Made by a program: the position numbers and the translations under genes. Source: Candidatus Viridilinea mediisalina (GTDB lineage Bacteria > Chloroflexota > Chloroflexia > Chloroflexales > Chloroflexaceae). Taken from it: a DNA stretch of 41,550 bases. Under the pieces are notes generated by a model. It saw only the letters and a program-made list of their open reading frames with translations, was not told the DNA's origin and ran no database searches. Every line of letters begins with the position of its first letter. Positions within the stretch are counted from its first letter, which is position 1. Shown in pieces: positions 37,801 through 41,550 of this stretch. The DNA lies in contig NZ_NQWI01000038.1 of the NCBI RefSeq assembly GCF_002532535.1, positions 1 through 41,550 on the forward strand. Reading direction: 5' to 3'.

Positions 37801-38079
37801 CGCGTGCTGGTGAGTGAGCCGCGTAGCGAAGACGTTCCGAACGGCTTCGCCCCCAGCGTCAGCATCTGGCCTGGCTACTTCGCCAACGGTGCCAACAAGC
37901 TCTACGCCTTCGTAGATAGTTGGAACCGTGACGTGGATACTGGTGAGGTTGATCCGAACGGAGCGGTACGCGAGAGCAACGAAGAGAACAACCGCTTCGA
38001 GCGCGACATCAACGTCATCCCGGGCACGGCCCCCGCCGATCTGCCCACGGTTGACCCCAGTTCGATCCCGATGCGCTAG
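25837..38079 (+). CDS. Giant secreted protein with about 32 SdrD-B-like repeats and a C-terminal CARDB-like domain
   Basis: A 4080-residue protein with AAGGAG at 25825-25830. It has a long signal peptide (residues 1-53; Arg-rich start, LTFMAVLLLVLGATPMALL core, cleavage likely after AYA). Nearly all of the mature chain is beta-sandwich repeats carrying the SdrD B-domain signature VWxDxNxNGxxDxGExGxxGVxVxL. I count about 32. The acidic loop is known to bind Ca2+ in staphylococcal SdrD. Between units are YTFTGLPPGxYxV-type strands typical of B-domain and SpaA/Cna-B-like folds. From residue 3887 comes FYVYLPLVAK, then a CARDB-like domain (LPDLVVTAINVIPGEP to ESNEENNRF). There is no LPxTG motif or C-terminal membrane helix, so the attachment mode is unknown. 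Likely role: surface adhesin, stalk or sheath component. No enzyme domain is visible. The reading frame is intact over 12.2 kb. Confidence 0.9.
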   Translation: MSSSRSSAQRLRSFTRRATAHLVRPFLTFMAVLLLVLGATPMALLGPASVAYAQSAGGINFRLYLDENRDGAYQSGETLLTGGTLVIRTIDNQLVSLGPVSTSETVTTLPNGFYRLQYVPPAGRVISVPGPDAGGQRNTLVRFVQISGAPVQIDMGLRNVTGSPPVETGHTTTAPANTRSIVVRVWDDLNGNGIQDADEPGREGLTLRLVTGDNTLVPSVAQADYLGNGFYHFPAAPTTPNLFVRVDDGLPLGYALSPLNVSSIPNPDFPPDLVVFERPQNLNSNGTIVDGNLRASVPDGGTGGNTEEIGIGFTRGAVRGYVWRDSNANGLLDSAETDWDESVRVELVPVGGGTTLVTQTRSIVGPGERGGFYEFRGVPFGDYTVRISSTMFAGDAPLDGTATSPITVSGSQGNPANSVMSPGSVVTASVSLTNTDIAGGSHVADDAWFGFYRGSVGGVIWYDLNRNNAIDIATETGLGLDDIILCVDANSNGICDSGEITTTTRFDFASNSSGRYLFDNLTLGQAYTITLHQDNFAPGGRLEGHGVLTDTVVLSGTNSFYTSTAVLNAPGSSAVVDDANFPIIRTRVGNQVFIDDDGNGIFTPALGETGIQSVTVSLYRAATGSLVYTTTTDASGVYTLPETLLAVQYYATFALSSATGLPSDWQDFRPSPIDLTRPDLPVSNPVDPAEEGGTVDYSDVLATPFTDTTHLWYTPVFTPDVQLPTNNGVDAGFFALTEVGGKVFFDTNDNARDDGRNEPGMRGVTVTLQSGLTSFNAEVATLLDGSGFYTFTQVPPGPYTVTVINPNDTIFEFVAQDTVSPTLPLTNSLEVSDVLTSTGETTFTLRSGTTNHGVNAGFRALGSVTGLIFEDVDGSGTLNQAGPGLNDLLHEGTATVTVNVNLPSLVADYTTTTTALDTGPWGTPNYTLTNLVFGDGVTYALQFEPSDSTNFFPTVPGATTSITASHGPINGSALVLTDPVSPTVLNQGYVQPITLTARVFEDRGMPPLNEWELGDPGIDSHLVLVTYTGSLNWAGSPLTTTATANTVGDGTLAESGIVTFATSLRLPPGTYQVGTGVPAGYMRVPANTGITTTELITSGSFLATETTEPGTTNVFGHVRPATITGTVFFDRDENDLLDNDPGVQGVTVTLRAVAGATFSPTSFVTTTNSSGLYTFTNVQPFTYTIEFENPDTTNFAFRLGAAGDNSVTTTTVALGYTEAFTVASGDGAELNAALRGTGAITGTVWEDLDGDGQLDVGELGVDGAAVTVTLTVDSLFLASSVTVTRTETVDATGLYTFTGLPSGNYDTTSVAPPGWAPTVSLGTTNSAAPSRTNISFTAPNTGTLNHGYYQPISVTARVFVDASVPPANQWDDGEAGVDPAATVNLTYTGALLNDWASVLAGATLSQNSVVSTGLVTFTNLPPGEYRISVDPDTVTGYLPVPGNQGFTNTGLIESGQGSLTEVAPATTGTTNVFGYVEAAAITGTIWFDIDQDDSLDPGEPGMSGVTVELRDENGDAFTLGDPFRPSNVLTQTDNLGVYTFTGLLPYTYTVYFINPDETNFAFREGALSQNSVTDTTTIGLADYGRTDPFPVASGVTVTRNAAMEGTGEVVGLVWHDENGDGESAGEPGLDGAQVTVTLTLPSSSLFPLGAPTVTSSYPITSSGFYTFTGLPGGNLSNTSAPPAGAWTPTALGIAGGNSVAPLTTTNFVANTGAILNHGYYQPITITARVFEDQSMPPDNVWQDTEPATNPAAEVRLSYDGSGTLNAANWPSIFTTDPLTTTSAGVGGIATFANLPPGGYTLEVVTPTNYLAVPGNPIISGTFTLASGSTDGQTELAEPGTTNVFGYARAAIITGTVWFDSDQDNVLDALEVGFAGVTVELRSEAGAPLAPVVTTTTNASGIYIFNNVLPLTYTVQFYSPGATFAYSDTVSGNNDVDTLDGAAGRTATFTVNSGDEEQFNAAVVGIGSVVGFAWEDSNGNGLIEGGEPALPGATVALTLTGTIGTNNAPITVTRVANPVGGTGIYSFTGLPSGDIEDLIFTAPAGWVETVFVNDPNASNAPSTPVPFTAATTPISYNQGYVQLVTVTGRVWFDNNDNNTYQGGEGLFENAEVHVVNLTSNLTTTVRTDANGEYEATLAPGELQVRVPNPSTDDFAFLELGNAESQITGTDGLNRGLTPQFALASGAAETRNVGLRGTFTMSGAVFLDDNGNGLVGTKERLDNATVNLTHTVNIVAAGQVTLTTTINREFTPTTTALTNYTIPNLPGSGTGGFTLTFTAPPTTTLLVPTVATPNDPARSNGPVVNGTLTGDATFNQGYASPITVTGRVWFDNNANNTYEVGEGLFDNATVHVVNVSSSPEISHTVTTVNGFYTSTGQIPPGQIMIRVPNPSVDDYNFLTLNNAESHLNAVSANVASTSQLAVPSGGTLERNAGLTGVRTLTGTVFVDTNGDGILEATETDRVNGTTVNLTHTVNLNTGGVVLDTVITRTATSNASGLYSIGNLPASGTETAVVSFTAPAVTPAWLPTLQGTPATATNSAGPLATDITIDDTTPPINQGYVQSVTVQGVVWFDNDNDTERQVGEGVVEGVTVEVRNVTHNEDETLTTDASGRFTTTTALPPGEFVVRVQNPIPSEFTFVLAGDSILSDTTVVDWASSEPFTVNSGGTEDVVTGLTGVRSIIGRVFVDTDGDGTVGTKPALSGATVDLIHDVRFENTSGITLVTTINREVTSDGTAAADPNYTIPNLPGSGTGTFTVTFSPPDLTWQPTISSTATTASNGPVVTGTLNDATPQPINQGYYEQARITGTVFFDRNQNDWLAGNPGMSGVTVTLRLASDVNTPILTDTTNASGLYEFNVAPNTYVVEFVNPDATNFQFRATAENDNAVDTTLVDAFGNGRTANIVVESGTPETRNAAMEGRGMISGDAWIDPNADGVRAGGETTLDGMTFELTFQTTVSPYLASTTITRTLSDASNYGFDGLPNGTITTLTFTPPTATPPWNPTTYNATHSNLVDADDTTFVAVDGANYYQGYYQNATITLRLFDEEVTVNNSFDAGEVGLAGIQATLSPAAVGTIPLSDADGYVTFTVRPAVVSYTLRVPTPDTYSRSPGNEEIREIANVSSGDIIELLNFGFYRPSSIAGRAWFDSNRDGLYQLGEPLMQGLEVQLIGIDGASDELVQTWPATDLEGGFSFSGLVPTGPAPLPYTQYRICFVGVPTGFVAAERVGPLSAEGNSDINADFCTDNFTVAPSRAILHIDAGFVGNNTISGMVWEDLNADGIRDDGEPGLEGVVVTVMVTATSTLTPTVATMSATSDATGAYTITGVPAANAYHVVSAEPPLGYMRSTPLPAAGTSVPATLADIGFFQVSSVGGFAWLDLNEDGEFAGEPGVVDVTVELLRNGTVVSTTATAATANAINYRFNNIDPGTYTLRFTAPTGYVFISNGTNSFTSAAVTILSAEDPPQRVDVALRGTASIAGETWVDANRDGVRDAGEAALGGVAVQLSIAVVGATEPFVANTTTGDDGSYSFSNLPPGLATVSFTTPAGYVPTHDAPAAFDLTAGAAVDDVDQGFAVELTASIAGLACVDANDNGTCDAGEAGLAGVAVQLSIALEDGTTFTASTATGNDGRYSFVNLPPGTATVNFTTPAGYEPTGTAPAPFALAVGQAVENVNRSFVALVPQTASIAGTTCVDVNRNGVCDAGEAGLAGVQVQLSIAVEGGDAFTANATTGEDGSYRFANLPAGAATLTFVTPEGYEATGTEGLVRNITLAVGQAVTDVNQGFAELLAEPAGIAGRTCVDTNRNGTCDAGEAPLAGVVVRLSIGGLTPEAITGDDGSYSFTNLPAGAATLTFVTPEGYEATGTAGLVRNITLTAGQTVVDVNQGFVQITEEDPTFYVYLPLVAKAPETQPEPERLPDLVVTAINVIPGEPQGYTAARVEVTIRNDGDAPASGFWVDLYVNPSAAPNVNQRWNDLAVPEHFYGIAWDVVTPLQPGEERVLVSEPRSEDVPNGFAPSVSIWPGYFANGANKLYAFVDSWNRDVDTGEVDPNGAVRESNEENNRFERDINVIPGTAPADLPTVDPSSIPMR
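28050..34235 (+). repeat. Higher-order repeats inside the giant gene
   Basis: Unit types recur in a fixed order. A three-unit block (xGTVFFDRDxND, xGTVWEDLDGDG, xTARVFxDxxxPP) starts at about 28051, 29199, 30271 and 31384, a spacing of roughly 1.1 kb. A two-unit block (TGRVWFDNNxN, then xGxVFxDTNGDG) starts at about 32083, 32793 and 33517, with about 0.71-0.72 kb spacing up to the next block at about 34233. Most blocks contain an NQGYxQ or NHGYYQP linker before a unit. Confidence 0.75.
36235..37480 (+). repeat. Four similar C-terminal units with paired cysteines
   Basis: Four consecutive units of about 300 bp share long matching DNA, for example around CTGTGACGCAGGTGAGG and GCGACCTTGACCTTCGTGAC. 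The last three carry the pair CVD-x-N-x-NG-x-CDAGE. The high similarity of this segment compared with upstream units suggests recent duplication. Confidence 0.8.
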
Positions 38080-38089
38080 GCACGGAGAG

Positions 38090-38120
38090 TGCGCTGGCTG
38101 AGCTTGTCGAAGCCAGCGCA
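38090..38120. repeat. Inverted repeat just after the giant gene
   Basis: TGCGCTGGCT (38090-38099) and its complement (38111-38120) enclose GAGCTTGTCGA, the same core as palindrome C. A TTTT follows 6 nt later. It is a weak terminator candidate at most. Confidence 0.5.
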
Positions 38121-38148
38121 CAGAGGTTTTGGAGAGGTACAGAGAATT

Positions 38149-38185
38149 CACCACAGAGGCACAGAGAGCACAGAGAGGGTTTGGG
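38149..38185 (+). repeat. CACAGAG-type repeat copy, with hairpin and simple repeat to 38350
   Basis: The unit CACCACAGAGGCACAGAGAG matches the family at 1441 and 19591. Downstream in the same gap are the CTCTCCCAC hairpin (38240-38262) and a CTGTTC/TTCCGTTC simple repeat (38280-38350). The gap 38080-38369 has no other content. Confidence 0.75.
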
Positions 38186-38369
38186 AATGCCCTAGATGGC
38201 CCTCACCCCCCTTCCCCCTTCGGCAAGCTCAGGGCACCGCCTCTCCCACGTTGTGGGAGAGGGGGCGCAGGTAGCGTAGTCTCCTTCTGTTCCCCTGTTC
38301 TTCCGTTCCTCTGTTCTTCTGTTCCCCTGTTCTTCCGTTCTTCTGTTCTTGTAAAGAAAGAAGCCACCT

Positions 38370-39149
38370 ATGCAACGACAACGCACGAAGTTCGCATGGA
38401 TCGTCGGTGTGATGATCGCAATGGCCATGGTCTTCGCCTTTGCTCCGGTTGCGGCTTTTGCCCAAGATGCCCCCCCTGATCGGCCCCCGGTGGAGCAGCC
38501 CCAGCCGGAGCCCCAGCCGGAGCCCCAGCCGGAGCCCCAGCCGGAGCCCCAGCCGGAGCCCCAGCCGGAGCCCGATCCTGCCCCGCCGCCCGCGTCTGAG
38601 CCGAGTGCGCCTGCGCCTGCGCCGGCACCGGCTGCCTGGGGACGGATTACCGGCACTGTGATTGATCTACGCACTGGCGCGCCCCAGCCAGGGATTGAGG
38701 TGGTGATTGGGGGCCAAACGGTCGCCAGCGATGCCTATGGCAACTACGATCTCTGGGTGCGTGCGGGAGTCTACAATGTGGCACTGCACGTCCGTGCGGA
38801 GCAGGGTGAAGCGGCAACCGCGCCGCAGAACGTGCGCGTGTGGGGCAATGACGTAGTTGTGGTTCACCTCTACATCATGGGCCCTGCGCTCGAACCGGCC
38901 CCGATGCCCGAACCGATGCCCATGCCTGAACCTGAGCCCATCCCCATGCCTGAGCCCATGCCTGAGCTGCCACCCGAAGTGGTTGTGCCCATCACCCTGC
39001 CCCAGACTGGTGGCAATGGTGTTGGGTTGCTGCCCTTGACCATGGCGGGCCTCGTGCTGATGCTGATCGGCTTCTTTGTGGTTCGCCCCAGCCGAAAGGC
39101 CGATAGCCGAAAGGCGATAGGCGATAGCCGAAAGGCCGATAGGCGATAG
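38370..39149 (+). CDS. Small Pro-rich secreted protein with LPQTG cell-wall sorting signal
   Basis: 259 residues. The signal peptide (residues 1-31) ends VAAFA-QD. A PQPEPQPEP stretch, encoded by a 12-bp tandem repeat near 38500-38570, precedes a single carboxypeptidase-regulatory or Cna-B-like beta domain (about 90-170; GRITGTVIDLRTGAPQPGIE to YNVALHVRAE). A second Pro/Met/Glu stalk (MPEPMPMPEPEP) follows. It ends with LPQTG at 210-214, a hydrophobic helix (GLLPLTMAGLVLMLIGFFVV) and a basic tail. This is a classical sortase sorting signal. The last 19 residues (SRKADSRKAIGDSRKADRR) and the stop come from the repeat array that begins near 39090. A sortase gene is not in the window. The ribosome-binding site is weak. 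It follows the giant gene on the same strand, so a shared surface role is plausible. Confidence 0.85.
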   Translation: MQRQRTKFAWIVGVMIAMAMVFAFAPVAAFAQDAPPDRPPVEQPQPEPQPEPQPEPQPEPQPEPQPEPDPAPPPASEPSAPAPAPAPAAWGRITGTVIDLRTGAPQPGIEVVIGGQTVASDAYGNYDLWVRAGVYNVALHVRAEQGEAATAPQNVRVWGNDVVVVHLYIMGPALEPAPMPEPMPMPEPEPIPMPEPMPELPPEVVVPITLPQTGGNGVGLLPLTMAGLVLMLIGFFVVRPSRKADSRKAIGDSRKADRR

Positions 39150-39585
39150 GCGATAGCCGAAAGGCCGATAGGCGATAGGCGAAAGGCCGATAGGCGATAG
39201 CCGAAAGGCCGATAGGCGATAGGCGATAGCCGATAGGCGATAGGCGAAAGGCGAAAGGCGATAGGCGATAGGCGAAAGGCCGATAGGCGAAAGGCCGATA
39301 GGCGAAAGGCCGATAGGCGAAAGGCCGATAGGCGAAAGGCCGATAGGCGAAAGGCCGATAGGCGAAAGGCCGATAGGCGAAAGGCCGATAGGCGAAAGGC
39401 CGATAGGCGAAAGGCCGATAGGCGAAAGGCCGATAGGCGAAAGGCCGATAGGCGAAAGGCCGATAGGCGAAAGGCATAGGCGAAAGGCCGATAGGCGAAA
39501 GGCCGATAGGCGAAAGGCCGATAGGCGAAAGGCCGATAGGCGAAAGGCCGATAGCCGAAAGGCCGATAGCCGAAAGGCCGATAGC
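39090..39585 (+). repeat. Large array of 15-bp and 7-bp tandem repeats
   Basis: An irregular left part (39090-39270) mixes GCGATAG/CCGATAG heptamers with CCGAAAGG octamers. Then come 13 uninterrupted 15-bp units GGCGAAAGGCCGATA (39271-39465), one shortened unit, and about seven more units to 39583. The 7-mer is the complement of the CTATCGG tail of element E. The unit is too short and unspaced for a CRISPR. The minus strand is open in one frame as a PFAYR pentapeptide repeat, which I regard as chance. Confidence 0.92.
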
Positions 39586-39592
39586 TAAAAGA

Positions 39593-39628
39593 GGGTAGAA
39601 GTACGGTGTACCGTGCTTCTACCCTTTT
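39593..39628 (+). terminator. Rho-independent terminator candidate
   Basis: The stem is GGGTAGAAGTACGG paired with CCGTGCTTCTACCC, with one G-U wobble and a TGTA loop. It is followed by TTTT and preceded by AAAAGA. The hairpin is close to symmetrical and could act in both directions. It would close transcription from the LPQTG gene through the repeat array. Confidence 0.5.
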
Positions 39629-39633
39629 GCGCT

Positions 39634-39669
39634 ACATCCTATATCCTATATCCTATATCCTATATCCTA
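39634..39669 (+). repeat. TATATCC heptamer repeat before the LOG gene
   Basis: About four and a half copies of ATATCCT end 3 nt before the ATG at 39673. The tract provides no Shine-Dalgarno sequence, but each unit contains TATCCT, a possible weak -10 for leaderless expression. It is the third 7-bp repeat type in the window. Confidence 0.75.
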
Positions 39670-39672
39670 AAC

Positions 39673-40212
39673 ATGCGTACCATCTGTCTCTATTGCGGGG
39701 CGCGCCACGGTGCCGACCCCATGTACACTGCGGCAGCCGAGGAACTCGGGATTGCCCTTGCCAGCCGGGGCTGGCGGCTCGTCTATGGCGGGGGGAGTAT
39801 TGGCTTGATGGGGGATGCGGCGCGCGCGGCGCTTGAGCATGGCGGCGAGGTGGTTGGCGTCATTCCCCGTAATCTTGTGGAGCGTGAACAGGGTCTTGCG
39901 ACAGTCACCGAGTTGGTGGTTACCGAAACACTGCGTGAGCGTAAGGCGATCATGTTTGAGCGTAGCGATGCTTTTGTGGCCCTACCGGGTGGCTTTGGCA
40001 CGCTTGAAGAGGTACTCGAAACGCTCACCTTGCGCCAGTTGCGTTACCACAACAAGCCGATCTACTTCCTCAATGTGGGCGCCTTCTATGAACCGCTCTT
40101 CGCCTTCTTTCACCATGTGAACCGCACCCAGTTTATTCAGCCCTCCCACTTTGATCTCTTCGAGGTCTGTCCTGATGTGCCTAGCCTGATGGATCGCTTG
40201 GCAAATATCTAG
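39673..40212 (+). CDS. LOG-family (TIGR00730) cytokinin riboside 5'-monophosphate phosphoribohydrolase-like protein
   Basis: 179 residues from the ATG 39673 (MRTICLYCGARHG). An in-frame ATG at 39613 would encode only the hairpin and heptamer repeat. The Rossmann-like fold motifs are complete: GGGSIGLMG at 39-47, RERK at 88-91 (catalytic Arg), and PGGFGTLEE at 105-113. These define the LOG/'lysine decarboxylase-like' family, which cleaves nucleoside 5'-monophosphates to base and ribose 5-phosphate. Plant and some bacterial members release active cytokinins; in most bacteria the substrate is uncertain and may be AMP. The length is typical. Its last 32 bp overlap the 3' end of the convergent membrane-protein gene. 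Confidence 0.9.
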   Translation: MRTICLYCGARHGADPMYTAAAEELGIALASRGWRLVYGGGSIGLMGDAARAALEHGGEVVGVIPRNLVEREQGLATVTELVVTETLRERKAIMFERSDAFVALPGGFGTLEEVLETLTLRQLRYHNKPIYFLNVGAFYEPLFAFFHHVNRTQFIQPSHFDLFEVCPDVPSLMDRLANI

Positions 40213-41296
40213 CGATCAGGTCGTCTAAGCCTTGACCGGCTAAGAAATCACGGGTATAGCGCTGAAGTTCTGCGGCCTCCTCTTCGACCAACGCGGCCCC
40301 TTGCAGGGCCGCTAATTTTATGCGTTCGCGCCACGAGATGTAGCCGTCGAAGATGAAGCCTAAGAGGATGATGAGGGTTGTGAGTTGACGTAATTCGTGA
40401 GGGGCGGCTTGCAAACGTTGCTCAAAACCAGGTTCGAGCAGGTGGCGTTCGCGTGCAGCGATGCCGTAGTGTTCCAAGAACATCTGGGTCAGCAACAAAT
40501 GGTTGTGATGGTAGTCGCGTTTGCTGATCGCAATGTATTGAAGCGTGTCGTACAGCAGATCTTCGCCGGCGCGATCAAGTGGGCCAGCGGGCAGGCGTGG
40601 CTTGATCTGGTTGAGAATGGCCCGGCCCATGATCAGCACCTGCGCTTCACGCTGGATACGGCGGGCCGCAAGGGCGTTGATGGTGCCATACACTGGGACG
40701 CCACTAAAATCAAGTACTAAGCGCAAAGCCGAACGGCCCAAGATACGCAAGAGCAGCATGCGCACAATGCGGTGGGTAATCGTTCCTTTGAGCTTCAACA
40801 TGCTATTGAAGATCCAGAGGCCCAGCCGATTCACCCCTTGGTAGGGATCGATCCCATAGTTAGCCAATTCGCGCGCCGGGGTCTGAAGCGCCACCTCCAT
40901 GACCGCATCACGCCGGGTTGCACGGCTGTTGGCATGGATAAAGCCGGTCACCACCGCCACACGATGCACGCTGTAGAGGTTCAGGATGATCAACAGCAGC
41001 AACTCGATGACCACAATGATGCCAATCCAGGCCCAAAAGACTGGCTCAAGGCTGATGGGTTGCTCAAAGAAGGGCAAGGTGACACTCACCACCGGAAACA
41101 ACTGCGGAAAGATGTAGTAGACCAGAAAGAGCAATGAGTTGCTGATGATGGAGATAGAGAAGCCAACGATCATCACGACGCGGCGCAAGGAATGCAGTTC
41201 GTCCTGCTCTTGCCGATCAAGTGTGTGCAAGCCACTCGTCTGCTTACGCACCTCAAGCGGAAAGCGGTCAAAAATGTAGCGGTAGAGTTTTTCCAT
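40181..41296 (-). CDS. Conserved membrane protein of unknown function
   Basis: 371 residues, not recognised as a named family. It has a charged N-terminus (MEKLYRYIFDRFPLEVRKQT), two clear transmembrane helices at about 40-62 (VVMIVGFSISIISNSLLFLV) and 87-110 (WAWIGIIVVIELLLLIILNL), and then a long helical, Arg-rich cytoplasmic-type region. Within that are VYGTINALAARRIQREAQVL and RDYHHNHLLLTQMFLEHYG. A weakly hydrophobic stretch (LTTLIILLGFIFDGYISW) lies near residue 310, with an acidic helix at the end. No catalytic motif is evident. The start at 41296 has no Shine-Dalgarno match; a pyrimidine-rich stretch precedes it. It overlaps the LOG gene tail to tail by 32 bp. Confidence 0.75.
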   Translation of the reverse strand: MEKLYRYIFDRFPLEVRKQTSGLHTLDRQEQDELHSLRRVVMIVGFSISIISNSLLFLVYYIFPQLFPVVSVTLPFFEQPISLEPVFWAWIGIIVVIELLLLIILNLYSVHRVAVVTGFIHANSRATRRDAVMEVALQTPARELANYGIDPYQGVNRLGLWIFNSMLKLKGTITHRIVRMLLLRILGRSALRLVLDFSGVPVYGTINALAARRIQREAQVLIMGRAILNQIKPRLPAGPLDRAGEDLLYDTLQYIAISKRDYHHNHLLLTQMFLEHYGIAARERHLLEPGFEQRLQAAPHELRQLTTLIILLGFIFDGYISWRERIKLAALQGAALVEEEAAELQRYTRDFLAGQGLDDLIARYLPSDPSG

Positions 41297-41349
41297 GAAG
41301 GAGGAAGTATCGTCTTTCAGAGCTTTGGGAAGCCCTCAGCAAAAAAATC

Positions 41350-41480
41350 GTTAGCGCGAAGAAGCTCTGGGCTCGTAGAGGGGCGTCGCGTTGGCTGAGC
41401 TTGTCGAAGCCACCGCGACGTTGGCTGAGCTTGTCGAAGCCACCGAGCCAACGTCGCAGCCCAGAACTTTTTTGCGCTAA
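41350..41480. repeat. MITE-like palindrome C, copy 3
   Basis: GTTAGCGCGAAGAAG at 41350-41364 and the near-complement at 41467-41480 flank tandem GGCTGAGCTTGTCGAAGCCA units. The AAAAAAA run before it (41341-41347) follows a GAGGGC-containing stretch. No gene was seen between 41297 and the window end. Confidence 0.75.
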
Positions 41481-41484
41481 GACA

Positions 41485-41550
41485 TGGTTTCAGAAACGGC
41501 CTTTCAGCTTTACAGTTGGAGTGCCGACTTTAGTCGGCATCCCATGGCAA
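41485..41550 (-). repeat. MITE-like palindrome B, copy cut by the window end
   Basis: On the minus strand this matches 14072-14133, with the same GGTTTCAGAAACGGCC terminus and GTGCCGACTTTAGTCGGC core. It sits beside palindrome C exactly as at 13995-14305, but inverted. Confidence 0.75.

Noticed and set aside
38992-39477. Minus-strand frame encoding a PFAYR pentapeptide repeat
   Set aside because: A stop-free 15-bp repeat leaves a frame open by arithmetic. There is no start context, and the DNA array is better explained as tandem repeat expansion.
39271-39585. CRISPR array
   Set aside because: The units are 15 bp and directly tandem with no unique spacers, and no cas genes are present.

Overview
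The window looks like chromosomal DNA of a filamentous anoxygenic phototroph of the Chloroflexota (Chloroflexales-like). It carries a full-length magnesium-chelatase subunit H (bacteriochlorophyll synthesis), a giant secreted SdrD-type repeat protein ending in the YLPLVxK-type motif often seen in Chloroflexi exoproteins, and several eukaryotic-like Ser/Thr kinases and envelope proteins. Many intergenic gaps are filled with short palindromic repeats. No rRNA, tRNA, transposase, phage gene or CRISPR array was found. The taxon is inferred from gene content, not from a marker gene.

Layout. 168-1298 (+): site-2 protease. 1550-5449 (-): bchH. 5831-6835 (+): family 2 glycosyltransferase. 7211-11382 (+): tight operon of a KimA-like K+ importer, a DUF4129 protein and a DUF4350 protein. 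It runs into the convergent Ser/Thr kinase-TPR gene at 11389-13950 (-) with only 6 bp between stop codons. 14326-15342 (-): lamin-tail-domain protein with a Pro/Ala/Lys repeat stalk. 15413-17911 (-): nucleotidylyltransferase fused to a degenerate phosphohexomutase. 18305-19567 (+): VWA protein. 19860-21269 (-): MFS exporter. 21562-23763 (+): second Ser/Thr kinase with a split Cys4 zinc motif. 24138-25073 (-): Rpn/DUF4351 nuclease-like protein. 25837-38079 (+): 4080-residue surface protein. 38370-39149 (+): small Pro-rich LPQTG protein. 39673-40212 (+): LOG-family hydrolase. 40181-41296 (-): membrane protein of unknown function.

Many genes concern the cell envelope and its signalling: sugar-nucleotide and glycosyl transfer, a giant adhesin-like protein, an LPxTG protein, VWA and lamin-tail proteins, two membrane kinases and an intramembrane protease. 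They are mostly separate transcription units rather than one operon.

The most unusual theme is how the repeat families meet coding sequence. At least five repeat types (three MITE-like palindromes, a head-plus-heptamer-tail element, and a CACAGAG-type family) recur in the gaps, and repeats have become part of proteins. Two in-frame copies split the signal peptide of the DUF4129 protein. A palindrome supplies the last codons and stop of the glycosyltransferase. A repeat tract encodes the C-terminus of the MFS protein. A simple repeat separates the two halves of a zinc motif in a kinase. A 15-bp/7-bp array encodes the basic tail of the LPQTG protein. I did not find a clear new defence or metabolic system; the repeat-to-protein conversion and the layered repeat structure of the giant protein are the best candidates for something undescribed.
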